A DNA stretch of 64,000 nucleotides from Leguminivora glycinivorella (Eukaryota; Arthropoda; Insecta; Lepidoptera; Tortricidae). Below are positions 10,713-21,261 of this stretch, one piece after another; position 1 is the stretch's first letter, and the number at the start of each line of letters is the position of its first letter. Position numbers and translations under genes: made by a program. The notes under the pieces were generated by a model. It did not search any database. It worked only from the letters and a program-made list of their open reading frames with translations, and was not told the origin of the DNA. The stretch spans positions 18,530,846-18,594,845 of the forward strand of contig NC_062981.1 in assembly GCF_023078275.1 (NCBI RefSeq). Direction: 5' to 3'.

Positions 10713-11580
10713 CCCTATACAAATATATGAATTTGTTTCTTCTATCTAAATTAAGTTCTGTGCTCTCGACTGTTTCCTTCCTGGTTTTTGAAGATAGAGC
10801 AATGATTTTTTTCAACGCAGATTATTGTTGTTTTTATCTGTTTTGGACCGTTTTGATTTTTTTGATATTCTTATTTTTAAAGACGCTAGAGCCCATCGAA
10901 AATTTCCAAAAACGGCGTTATTGATTATGGCGCAAAAAAAGGTGTGGTATTCAAAATTGGTTAAAATTTGCCAAAAAACTAAACGGTCCGACACAGATTA
11001 TTTCATTGTTATTCAGATTCTCAAATTTCGTTACGATTGATTAAGTTTTGAATGAGGAAATAGTCGAGAGCGGAACCTCGATTTTAAAGATTTTTTCGCA
11101 ATATCTTTTAATTGAGTTCTTCTGAACGGACAATTTTTTTTCGATATATCTAGTTAATAACACATATATTAAACTAGAATTCCCAAATTGAAAGGGGGGG
11201 CTCCTTTCCATTTTAGAATTTTCGCTCCTGTAGCGTCTTAATTTGACTTTTAGACATTTTGGGATTACGGTAATTTGAGAAGTAGGTTTAAGTCATTTCA
11301 AGTTTTAGACATTATGAGACTAATCTGTTTTGGCATTGCGACGTTTTAGGAATACTATGGTATAATTTAATTTGGTTGTAACGAACCGTTATCCAAATTT
11401 GGAGCTATCAATTTGTTTACACACTGCTATTGCACGCAGGCAGAGAGAGAGTTCTAGAAAAATAGTTCTCTATAGGGAGTTATGAAATTTCTGGTACCGT
11501 ATTTAATTACCACCATAATATTAGACTTTATTTGTATGCCACAGGTCCGCGTCGTACAACTGCGTTCGTGACCAACAAAA
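10713..11580. other. No gene seen
   Basis: AT-rich. The overlapping small frames on both strands near 10727-11040 have no recognisable motif. A G-rich word (aaaggggggg) occurs at about 11190. Confidence 0.4.
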
Positions 11581-11584
11581 TGGT

Positions 11585-11755
11585 TCCGACGGAAGACCAG
11601 CGCTGACCCTCGGGTTAGCATTTATGCTGAGTCGGGACCATTTAGTGGTAAATTATATGTTTTAATTTCTTTTATTTGCTGTTTCTGTTTTTCTACTTGT
11701 GTATTTTATTGTAGTTCTATACGAATAAATAATTGATTGATTGATTGATTTGTCA
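11585..11755 (+). repeat. Retroposon 3' tail with (GATT)n
   Basis: It contains acggaagaccagcgctg, shared with 52378-52395, then a T-rich stretch and an AATAAATAA signal. It ends in tandem gattgattgattgatt at about 11730-11750. This is the form of a LINE 3' UTR with a microsatellite tail. Confidence 0.6.
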
Positions 11756-11979
11756 AATTCATGGAATTCAATATTAAATATTTTTTGTCATTCTTATGCC
11801 TTATTGAGGCCTTATTCCTTATACCGCTTAGGAAATTAGAGCCTTTTCAGTGTGATGTAACGTAAATCATAATATTTTCTCACTGTTGCTATAACACGAC
11901 TATTGTGTTTTAACTTCTGATTAGCAGAAACGTCTGCAATCGATGCCACTAGGCTTAGAATAAATTTAAAAGTGGAAAA

Positions 11980-12115
11980 TGTCTGCCTTGGGTGAGACTT
12001 GAACTCACGGCCTCTGGATCAATATTCCAGCGCTCTGCCAACTGAGCCACCAAGACTTCAACCAAGCCAGCGAAATTTTCCACTACTAAGGTCAATGGGA
12101 CCCGTAGCGACATCT
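11980..12115 (-). repeat. tRNA-related SINE-like repeat
   Basis: On the minus strand it has GGTGGCTCAGTTGGCAGAGC (a good A box region) and GAGTTCAAGTCTCACC (a B-box-like arm) with a plausible 32-base spacing. It is flanked by aattttccact/agtggaaaat inverted words. The tRNA-like fold is better than at the other tRNA-like sites, but a clean acceptor stem is not visible, so I call it a retroposon. Confidence 0.6.
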
Positions 12116-12394
12116 ACCGTAAGAACGACTATTGTGATCTAGATGCTACTCGTACATAAAATTATCTTAATGACTTTATATGGAGAAATCTCAACAGAAC
12201 CAATCACTCGAAATTGACCAAATTTTAGCAAAAAAAAGGGTTAGTAGCATAAGCCATCCCATACAACCATTTCAGTCGCAAAATCTTCAAATCAGTAACT
12301 AACTGTCAAATGTGACATAACGCGTGGTAACGTCGTGCAAACAATGCGACCGTATTGATACAATAACAAAATGTAGTCGTCGTGTGCACTCGTT

Positions 12395-12562
12395 ACGGTA
12401 ACAAAATGTGTACGAATTTGTGGCTGTCAATGTCACTGTCAGAATGACTTTAACGACAATTTATTAGTCGACGTTTGCACACATAACGGTAACAACATGT
12501 GGACGAATTTGTGGCTGTCATTGTCACTGTCAGAACGGTTTCTGACAGTGACATTGACAGAA
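12395..12562. repeat. Two-copy ~91-bp tandem repeat ending in a 21-bp hairpin
   Basis: acgaatttgtggctgtca plus atgtcactgtcagaa occurs at about 12411-12444 and again at 12503-12535. The second copy is followed at 12540-12560 by its inverted form, so ctgtcattgtcactgtcag and its complement make a stem with one mismatch around a 4-base loop. Confidence 0.8.
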
Positions 12563-12737
12563 TTTGTACACACATGTGTAGGTCTGATTACCGAACTGCT
12601 CCTAAACCACTGTATCCGCAAATGACAATCTGAAATACGAAGATTTCTCAAACTGTCTTGTGAAGTTGTGGACTGGTTGCTTTGAATCATTTAAATATGA
12701 GCGAATTAAATAATAATAAACGACGACGACCATTTAA

Positions 12738-12860
12738 CACTTTCGCTACCAAGAACCCGACTGTCGGGCACACCGCTCGTAGAAGCGTAGCCGATTACAT
12801 GGGTTTCCCCGTATGTAGCGAAAATGTCGTAGCGCCGCGTAGAGCCCGGTTTCGAAAGTG
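12738..12860. mobile_element. 123-bp MITE bounded by TTAA (piggyBac-like target)
   Basis: It is bounded on both sides by TTAA (12734-12737 and 12861-12864), and its ends are CACTTTCG and, inverted, CACTTTCG. TTAA duplication is the hallmark of piggyBac-superfamily insertion. The short ends and lack of coding make it a non-autonomous derivative. The overlapping 60-codon frame at 12682 is incidental. Confidence 0.65.
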
Positions 12861-12869
12861 TTAAGCACT

Positions 12870-13755
12870 CTTCGACATTTTATAGAAATGTGGGAAAGTT
12901 AAGAAAAGTGCAGAATGATAATACAAATAGATAAGCACTTTATAGTTACTTAATGTATTAAATATAATAATTTTTAATTCTTACTTATTGATAAAAATGA
13001 AGTGTAGTGTTGCTTTACACAATAAAAGTAGGAATCAAATGAAATAGAGTATTTACTGTGATATTAATAGAATTTCTGTTGCGCAATGATAGTTTTTTTC
13101 AGTACAGATGCTGCTTTTTTTAACGCAGTAGTGCGAGCAAATCAAACAATGATTCATTTCTTGTCTGGTCGAAACTCTTAGCTTAGATTTAGGTACTGAA
13201 AATCATCGTACGATACACGTGCGAAAAGGACATTCACAACTCGTGTCGATTTAAAACACTCCCTTCGTTCGTGTATTAATATATCGCTACTTCGTATCGA
13301 TTTTCCTCTTTTCCGCACTCGTATCTACAAGTATTTTGTTTGGGTTACAAAAAAAAAACACATTATTTACTCTACTACGTTTTATTTATGTCTCTTTAAC
13401 ATTACAAATTTGTAGACACTTATCTATACAAAAATCTTGACAAAAGAAGTACAGATCGCTGAAATTAATGTTGATAGTAATATTAATGACGACTACTTCA
13501 ACAAGTGTCAATTGTGAAATGCCGCAAAATACTAGTTGCTCTATAGAAGACCATAATAATATGATCCCCGATCCTTTACAACCCAGCAGCTCGGTACGCA
13601 CGTTACATTTTTTTTTTTAATTTTCTTTAGTGAGGGCAACTGAGTACGACGGCATATTTAATTGTTTATAAAGTTTGAGGATACCTGGAAAAAATTAATA
13701 CAAGAAGCCATTTTGAAAATATAATAAATATTCACTGCTTTCAGTCACGCGTATA
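12870..13755. other. No gene seen
   Basis: AT-rich. 13200-13330 repeats the style of the foldback at 8480-8700 (cgtgcgaaaagg / cctcttttccgcac). Nothing else is recognisable. Confidence 0.4.
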
Positions 13756-13759
13756 CGCT

Positions 13760-13814
13760 GCGACCATTTTGCGACCGTTTGTCGACCGTTTGGTGACCGT
13801 TTGGCGACTGTTTT
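13760..13814. repeat. Five tandem copies of an 11-bp unit
   Basis: GCGACCATTTT, GCGACCGTTTG, TCGACCGTTTG, GTGACCGTTTG and GCGACTGTTTT follow each other without gaps. Scattered words of the same kind (gtcgccaaacgg at 14221, cgtcgaccgtactgcgac at 14328, ggcgaccg at 14404) occur over the next 650 bases in both orientations. Confidence 0.9.
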
Positions 13815-14436
13815 TTACATGGAATATTACCGTCTTAATCCATATTTTAACAACTGTATTAGTTTTCTAGGCATTTTTTTTATTATTTCAGTATAGTATA
13901 TGCACCGGAGCACTAAAACTTCACCAATCAATATACATAACACGCAAACACCGAGTAGTCAATAATATTATTACTGGTTAAACTGAGGTAAATTGATGGC
14001 GCGTTGATAAATTTAGACTTATTTTATGAAATCACTCGAGCAATTTAATTGGCCATGGTAATTAGCCAACATTATATTACAAATGCAAACAATATTTATC
14101 TTTAACAAATTCTTACGCCATTACATTTTAATGTCAAATGATTTTATTTCTTTTTTACTTTGACGTCTCTGACAGTCGCCATTTGAAAAGAATGAAATGA
14201 ACGAATGATTTTGGGAAAGTAGTCGCCAAACGGTAACAATGTGTGCACGCGTAGTGCACACTTCTGTCACTTCTGTGACCATTTGTGCCTGTTACCAATC
14301 GTCCCCATTTGGGTCGCCGCGACTAAACGTCGACCGTACTGCGACTAAGCATTGAGACCCGAAGACCTGTGTGTACACAAAATAGGAGGATTTGCGTAGG
14401 AACGGCGACCGATTATGGTTATATGGGATAACACAG

Positions 14437-14580
14437 CAAAAGGGAGTGTACAAGTTTCTAATGGGTTGGCAACGCGTATGTGATAGGTACTCCTTGAGTT
14501 GCAGGCGTCCATAGGTTACGGTGACCGCTTTCCATCAGGCGGACCGTATGCTTGTTTGCCACTGACGTAGTATAAAAAAA
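14437..14580 (+). repeat. Poly(A)-tailed retroposon 3' end, copy 3
   Basis: aaagggagtgtacaagtttc through ttgtttgccactgacgtagt and an A-rich tail. It matches the minus strand of the copy at 3905-4172, so the two lie in opposite orientation. Confidence 0.75.
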
Positions 14581-14819
14581 AACCCTGGCACTGGACAGAC
14601 CCTCAAAATAAAACGGTATTTTATCGCACTAATATCTAATCAGGATTATTCGAATACGGCCAATTTCAGTATATTAACTAGGTACTTAAGAACCTATTTG
14701 CAATGCACGAAGCCTATTCGTGCTAGATTTCATGCAAGATGGGGTCAATTAGATGCTACATGATGTGAAAGCTATTTTAGTTACAAACCGAGGTAGTTTC
14801 TAAACAACCTTCGGGTATA

Positions 14820-14960
14820 GTGCTTTTTAGGTTCCGTACCAAAAGGTGCAAAAGGAATAAAATGATGGTGCGATTTTGGCCATCTGTCTGTCTGTCACAG
14901 TACTAAATATCTCGAGAACTACCTATACTACCGCTTTGAAATTTGCAATAGGTATGAATA
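14820..14960. repeat. 'ggttccgtaccaaaaggt / tctgtctgtctgtc' repeat
   Basis: taggttccgtaccaaaaggt followed by tctgtctgtctgtcac. The same arrangement occurs near 33420-33540 (reversed), 35400-35480 (reversed) and 46115-46200. It is probably the end of an old transposon family; the type is not assignable. Confidence 0.55.
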
Positions 14961-15459
14961 TTGTAGACCTCTACAAATTAAAACTGTTATTTTCTTATCT
15001 ATTATTATTAATTGTATAAAAATGGCCAACATGGAAGGGGGCAACATCTTAAATTACTTAGGTCACGTGGAGGGAGAATCGTTAGAAAGAACTCAAATTG
15101 TACGTAACAGAACAATCACATATTTACTATTTTTCTACTGTTCAAAAAAATACATTTGGAGGAAAAAAAAATACCGTTCCTTATTCTTTAAGTTTACCAA
15201 CGAAAATTACTAAGTTTTTATATTAGGTATTGAAGTAAAATATTTTTTTGCGTTCAATATTTGAAAATATCGTTCAAAATGAGCTTAAGTAATAAATATT
15301 ACGAATCCATTTTAAAAGGACCTACCTATGCAAATATTATCACAGCCTTAATAATATATTCAACACGTCTCAATATATTCAGTAAGTAAATATAGAATAG
15401 CGCCTGTAGGCTTTTGCGATATCCAGAAAATATTTGACACGCGAATCTCTAACCCGCAT

Positions 15460-15585
15460 ATTCATAAACGTACTCTGAAGTTATCAAGCCGATAAAGTTC
15501 GTTTGTCCCTTTCTATCACACCAATACGTCGGAAAGGGACAAACGAACTTTATCGGCTTGATAACTTTAGTGAACGTTTATGAAT
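15460..15585. repeat. 126-bp near-perfect palindrome
   Basis: attcataaacgtactctgaa at the left and its near complement at the right end. The next 34 bases of each arm (gttatcaagccgataaagtt, cgtttgtccctttc) match exactly in inverted form, leaving a ~17-base centre. The bases outside (taacccgcat / aaggggtta) are also imperfectly inverted. Confidence 0.9.
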
Positions 15586-15589
15586 AAGG

Positions 15590-16385
15590 GGTTAAGACGA
15601 TATTCAGGAATGTGTCCCGAGAGACTGAAATTCGGTTCGACGTTTAATCCGAAAATTACCCGCAGTGTTAAGACGCTGACAACACCCAATGACCTTGACG
15701 CTAGCGTACACTGTCTATTCGCATGGGAGTAAGTGAGAGCGCGATGTCACTAAAACAGGGCGGCTAGGTACGAAAAGTACTGAAAAATATTAAAATAAAA
15801 TAGAAAGATGCATTATTTGTGCAATATGTTTCGTCAGTGTTTTAGATATTATATTTTTGTTATTGTAATTTTAATTAAAGACAACTAAGTGAATAATTGA
15901 ACGACATAGAACCGTTAAATGACGAACTCGAGACCAATCTTTGCAATTTTTTTCTATCGAGCCGATTTCGTTAAATCGTGTATCGAGTACGGCTATGTTC
16001 GTTGAAATATAATGAATAATAACATATAATTTACTTGCCTTACTAAAACTAATAGTTTGTTATTGTTGTTATTTTAATTTAATTATAATAACTTATTTTT
16101 GACATGTAAATGAGATGTACATTTATCAATAAATATATCTGAATCTGAATCTGTCTTTAAAAACTGCGCAAGTAACATCTATTTTGCGCAGTTGGGTGTT
16201 GTCAGCCCCTTAATACCTAAATTCCTTTTAAGATACCGGAGCGTTTTAAATATATGTCTAAATATGTAAACTTATATGTTGTGGGCTTACGTGAGTATTA
16301 GGAGTATGAGCATAATTATGTCTTAGTAAAAAGAAAACGTCCATCATGACAAATCGAACCTTGTTATTATGTTTTTAAGAAATAC
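15590..16385. other. No gene seen
   Basis: AT-rich. A possible retroposon tail lies at 16120-16155 (aataaatatatctgaatctgaatctg-type repeat of 6 bases). Confidence 0.4.
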
Positions 16386-16389
16386 TAAG

Positions 16390-16645
16390 AAAAAAATTAA
16401 TCCATACTAATATTATAAATGGGAAAGTGTGTGTGTCTGTTTGTTTGTCCTTCTTTCACGGAAAAACTGAGCGACGAATTGACGTGATTTTTTAAGTGGA
16501 GATAGTTGAAGGGATGCAGAGTGACATAGGCTACTTTTTGTCTCTTTCTAAACCCCCACTTCCGTAAAATGAGAGGTGGAAGTTTGTTTGGAGCATTTCG
16601 CAATTTTCGAATTTAACTTGAGAGAAGCCGTGGGCAAAATCTAGT
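16390..16645. repeat. 'ccatactaatattataaatg' dispersed repeat
   Basis: It begins taatccatactaatattata and ends agccgtgggcaaaatctagt. The internal phrase cataggctactttttgtctc recurs reversed at 46400-46430. I recognise this as a very common insect repeat tail, but cannot place its parent family from this copy. Confidence 0.65.
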
Positions 16646-16737
16646 ATTAAATATTTATGTTTTCCCAACATACTCATGATTTTCAATTAGCTTATTTTAT
16701 AAATTGAAATAGATAATTATCATACACGAAAGAAAAA

Positions 16738-16800
16738 ACGACAAGGCCCACTGGTGGCCGAGCCGGGAATCGAACCCGGGTCTTCAGCTTAGCTTATTTT
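16738..16800. repeat. tRNA-like retroposon fragment
   Basis: cccactggtggccgagccgg with gaatcgaacccgggtcttc. The same phrase, more complete, occurs at 20535-20640 (ccccactggtggccgagccg ... ccacgataccactcgtccgcc). The minus strand carries the B-box-like GGTTCGATTCC. It is not a tRNA gene: the acceptor and anticodon arms do not fold. Confidence 0.55.
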
Positions 16801-17323
16801 AGTTGCCTACAAATGCCTCATCTGTTTTCTCCACTCGACTCGAAGTCGGCGTTTTTCTTCCATTTTGGGTATAATATCATGACCCAGTCGTCCCGCCATT
16901 TTCTTTTTGGTCTGCCTAAACCCTGGCTGCATGCCGAACCCGTGGTTGTGCTCTAATTTAAATTTACATAATCTACCTATTACCCAATAATAATACTCTG
17001 AGGCGAGTCACCGTCTGCTGGAAATAAAATTGGATACCGTTTTAGCAGACATCAGGTTTTTTCCATTTTAAAGTCTGATTTTTACGCTATATTTAATAAA
17101 TCACTCCACCAGACTGAACGTATTTATGACTTCGTTAATTTCACAAAAGTCAAAATTGAACTGGCTAAAGAATCAAATTGTTAAGTGGACCGTATAATCT
17201 AGATTCTATCTACTTACATAATTATCATTAGTAAGTCTGAGTTAGGTCTGCATTTAGTCTTAATTTAGACCTAGTAAAACGAAGACATATGAGATAAGCT
17301 AGCTGTATAATGATGTAATCGTG

Positions 17324-17391
17324 GTATGCCAAAGACAAGGATAAAACATGTACAAATGTATGCCAAAGACAAGGATAAAACACGTATAAAT
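17324..17391. repeat. 34-bp tandem duplication
   Basis: gtatgccaaagacaaggata through aaat is repeated head to tail with two substitutions (catgtacaaat against cacgtataaat). Confidence 0.9.
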
Positions 17392-17840
17392 GCAAAGCGT
17401 ATGGTAATTTAAACGGTACCTCGAGTACTATTCTTGGTCTGTCTTGAGGGTGTTCTAGGTGGATAAATTTAAACATTAGAGAAAATGTTTTAGTGCTTGA
17501 TATGCAAATGAACTGAACCTAAATGAAGATGAAACACTGATGTGCAACGTCTGGAACGACATGATTCGTTGAACTTTATTAAGTAATAACCCGGATTTCG
17601 CCACCTGAAGGGTTATACTTCATAATTTGAGTTGAAGTATTGAGGGCCTAATATTAATAGGCCTTACTCCTTGGAAAAATACTTGAAGTAATAGTTGAGT
17701 AAGGTCTCTAGGCACTCAACACTTTTGGCACCGGATAGAACCTCAAAATGGTATTGTATCGCAGGCAAGTCGTAAAATTCGAAGGAAAAGCATTTTGAAT
17801 TACATCTGCAAATGCTACAGAATTAGATTTAGATAGAGTT

Positions 17841-18122
17841 ATGGCGGCCGAGCGAGCGTGTCAGATTTTTTATTGAAGTTGTTACTCGCCTCTTATTTTT
17901 AATATGTCTCAGGCCCTTGAGTGTTCATAATTTTTGTGTTGTTGCATTTAAATATCACGTAACGAGGCATTGTTCATATTTTTCTTGACTTCAACTTCCA
18001 AAAATTGACGCCCGAAAGCTGCAAGCTGCGGTTAAAGACGGACAACTCAGTGGATTTTACTGAGTTCATTAAACACCCTAAGTAGATACGTTTTCTTGAT
18101 ATATGGTACATATGACGTCTGT
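17841..18122. repeat. Dispersed repeat Z, reverse copy
   Basis: Reverse complement of 10430-10712; see that entry. Between the copies the word ccactgagttgtccg and the MPRYVIF frame start are conserved, while the flanks differ. The copies lie 7.4 kb apart in inverted orientation. Confidence 0.8.
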
Positions 18123-18600
18123 GGTAAATACCTAGTAATGTACACCAGAGACAAGACTCGCTCAAGCGTGAATGATATCAAATAGAAGCAACAGTTTATA
18201 TTTAGTCTACCGCATCTGACACGAGTTAATCGAAGTGGAAGGATTTCGACGATGCAGGAAACTGCATCTGAAGGATTTTGTCTTCCCCAACATGACAGAA
18301 GTCCGTTGTAAAAGTCTTAGATAAAAAGCTGTCGTAATTTGTTTTTTCTTTTTTTTTGTATGAATAGGTAGACGTTTGACCACGATCACACCTAATGGTA
18401 AGTGATGAGCACGCTTACCTATGAGATACCTATTTACTCTTGCTTTAAAGAGACCTGGATTGTATTCATGCATTACCATTTTCTATTGACACTAAACTTT
18501 ATGGCTGATTTTTTCGCAAAGAAAGTATATAAGTATACAAACTAAGTCTTTCTAAACTATGTTTGTGATAAAAAAAACCTGTTATTTTTGGTTTGATACG
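18123..18600. other. No gene seen
   Basis: No recognisable coding or repeat feature except a long T-rich tract at 18338-18357. Confidence 0.4.
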
Positions 18601-18602
18601 TT

Positions 18603-18837
18603 CGAGTGTGGAGTCATTTGATATTTGCCAGTAGCTTTTCGGTGAAGGAAAACATCGTGAGGAAACCGGACTAATTTCAATAAGGTCTAGTTACCCGGGT
18701 TGGAAGGTCAGATGGCAGTCGCTTTCGTAAAACTAGTGTCTACGCCAAATCTCTGGGATTAGTTGTCAAAGCGGACCCCAGGCTCCCATGAGCCGTGGCA
18801 AATGCCGGGATAACGCAAGGAGGATGATGATGACGTA
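18603..18837 (+). repeat. tRNA-derived SINE, head-truncated copy
   Basis: Plus-strand copy of the SINE at 4875-5203. It starts in the body (gtcatttgatatttgccagt), lacks the tRNA-like head and ends gcaaggaggatgatgatgac. The truncation is on the 5' side, as expected for incomplete reverse transcription. Confidence 0.85.
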
Positions 18838-20530
18838 CCTACGACTCGTACGAGTGTGAAGTACGCGACAATTTATGGCATAAATGGTTTACCAGCAGCA
18901 GATACCGTACATTAAAATAGCAAAAGTAGAAATTTAAATAGCAAAGGTAGAAATAAATATGTTTTAAGTGGGTACATAGATGATCAATTATGTACTGTAA
19001 ATCCTAATTAACTATTTCAGTTAGATTGGACAAGGACATACATATGCCATTAACGCGACATGCTGCATCGAAATTGGTAGAAAATGGATGATGACCGTTC
19101 CTTATACATCTAGAGTATTGCGACCTCATAGTCTTATACATAATGCATTGAAACTACATTACAGCAATAAACGTATATAAAAGTTTAATACAGTGTGTTA
19201 CCACCATGCGGGAATTTATTAAAATTGATAATAATTAGCAATCGTTCGCATCTATTATTTAAATAACTGCAAAATTAAAATTAAGAAATGTGCACAATCA
19301 ATGCACTGCGTGCACTTCGTAATTGCTACTACTCACATTGCTAATATATAAGGGCTGCCATGGCCCTTATTTGACAAGTGTCTGTGCCTGTACATTGTTG
19401 GCGATATTTTTTTTTTGTTAGAAAGTTAGATTACGCTCCTTTACAAAAAACCTAGGTACTTGTTGATAACACATTGTATAACTTATTTGTTTATTTAAAC
19501 TTTATTGCACAGTAAAAATATACAGTTACAAAAGGCGGACTTAATGCTACATGGCATTCTCTACCAGTCAACCACAAACAAAATTTCATTTATAACTTTA
19601 TCGTCATTTTATGTCAGTGTCAATTCTGATAATAAATCAGTATGTGTTTTTTTTAGCAATAAATTAAACAGCAGCAATATGAACAGGTTTTTCAATGTCG
19701 CTTACGGTATTGCTTTGACATTATTTGCCAAATAAACTACTGAGATAAAGTAAGCATTATCGATAGCTTATATCTACAGACTTTCTTTGTAGACTCCGCA
19801 TCACTTTTTATTGTGGCATTTTATTTTTTATGTTTACCGAGACGTTTTATTTGGAATGTTCAATTTGGAGCTGCTAGAAAAAAAAGATAATACGGTAATA
19901 GTTTTAATACATAATCATAAAATATACCTTTATGTGGCTACAATACATTCATTTAATCGTATTAATCAATTAGGAGTAGAGATCGAATTTGTTTTTTATT
20001 CCGCAGAAATTTTAGTCTAACTGGAGACACTCATCGTTTTTTGTTGAAGTTTTTTTTTGCATTGAGACAGAATGATATAATATATCTTGCGTCCCGCTCG
20101 TGTCAATACAGCTACGGGCAAGCACTTGAGCGAAATAGATATCATAATTAAGATTTTAATAAGGAGTTTTAAATGGCCTGGCTTTCAGCGTTTGTTTTGA
20201 ACATGTCCTTACTATGATAACATTGATTGCATATATCACGCTTCATCTCATGCGTAGGTAATCTGTGAAAGCATTAGATCACCTAAATTAACATGAAGGT
20301 GTTAATTCAATAAATTGATACGCATTTATTGGCTATATTTGGACTTGTATTGTAGGTATATATTAATACTGCATTATCGTATATCTTGTTGCGACATGTT
20401 TACTGATGTTTGGGCAAACCAAACATAGTAGGCAAGAATGGCAAATTGTCATTCAATGTTTTTTTGTGTTCAATAGTTTTTTGTGTTCAATTAAGGTACA
20501 CATATAAACTAAAATATACATCATACATGT
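18838..20530. other. No gene seen
   Basis: Strongly AT-rich; short frames at 19505-20020 have no recognisable motif. No repeat partner was noticed inside the window. Confidence 0.4.
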
Positions 20531-20534
20531 AAGG

Positions 20535-20640
20535 AAAAACGACCAACCCCACTGGTGGCCGAGCCGGGGATGGAACCCGATTCTTCCACTTACGTGGCTA
20601 ACGTCCTGACCACGATACCACTCGTCCGCCAAGGTATACT
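20535..20640 (-). repeat. tRNA-related repeat
   Basis: The minus strand reads ggcggacgagtggtatcgtg, then gtcaggacgttagccacgta and a B-box-like GGTTCCATCCCCGG. It shares its end with 16738-16800. A variable-arm-like middle suggests derivation from a class II (Ser/Leu-like) tRNA, which is tentative. Confidence 0.5.
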
Positions 20641-20649
20641 TTTTTATTG

Positions 20650-21240
20650 TTTTGGGTACTGTATCAGGTATATGAACCTTCAATAAATATTGCCGGTTGT
20701 AATAATTACACTCCGTATACCCCACTCTTCTCAATTAACGGTAATTAACCCTTGATATGGCAGAAGAATTTCGGAAATTAGTCAAATTTAAATTCTGTCA
20801 AATTGTCAAATAAAGTCTAAACTACGGTGGTAAAAATATATGCCTCCTGTCCTGACCCATTAAGGGTTAACATGAATATTATAATAGTCGCTTATCACTT
20901 CCGACAATAATGTCGGTTATAAAAATTATACCCCGTATAATACCTTACCCTTCTAATATAATCAAAGGTATAATTAACAAGAATTAAATAATAGTCTGGT
21001 CTTCAATAGCCGTTAGTACCCGTAGAACAGGTTTAGGATTACATGGTCTGTTTTGGGTTTAGGTCTACTGTAGACCTATTCAGCTTTTGACATCATTTGC
21101 AGTACTACGTTAGGCAGAAAATTATTAATTTGTGCAATACAAAGGTATGCGCGAAATATTTGTTACCGACAATGAAAGCAGAGACGATTTATGTAGGTAA
21201 ATAACGCAATAATTATTACGTTGTATTCTCCTAACCACTA
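20650..21240. other. No gene seen
   Basis: AT-rich. cgacaataatgtcggttat at 20902 resembles atattattgtcggttataaa near 8966, so a short dispersed repeat is present. The last ~20 bases belong to repeat X. Confidence 0.4.
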
Positions 21241-21261
21241 TCAAAGAGGATCGAGTATTAT

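Noticed and set aside
11988..12062. Functional tRNA gene on the minus strand
   Set aside because: A- and B-box-like sequences are present but no clean acceptor stem; better read as a tRNA-derived retroposon.
20535..20640. tRNA gene
   Set aside because: Class II-like boxes only; arms do not fold, and a partial copy exists at 16738.
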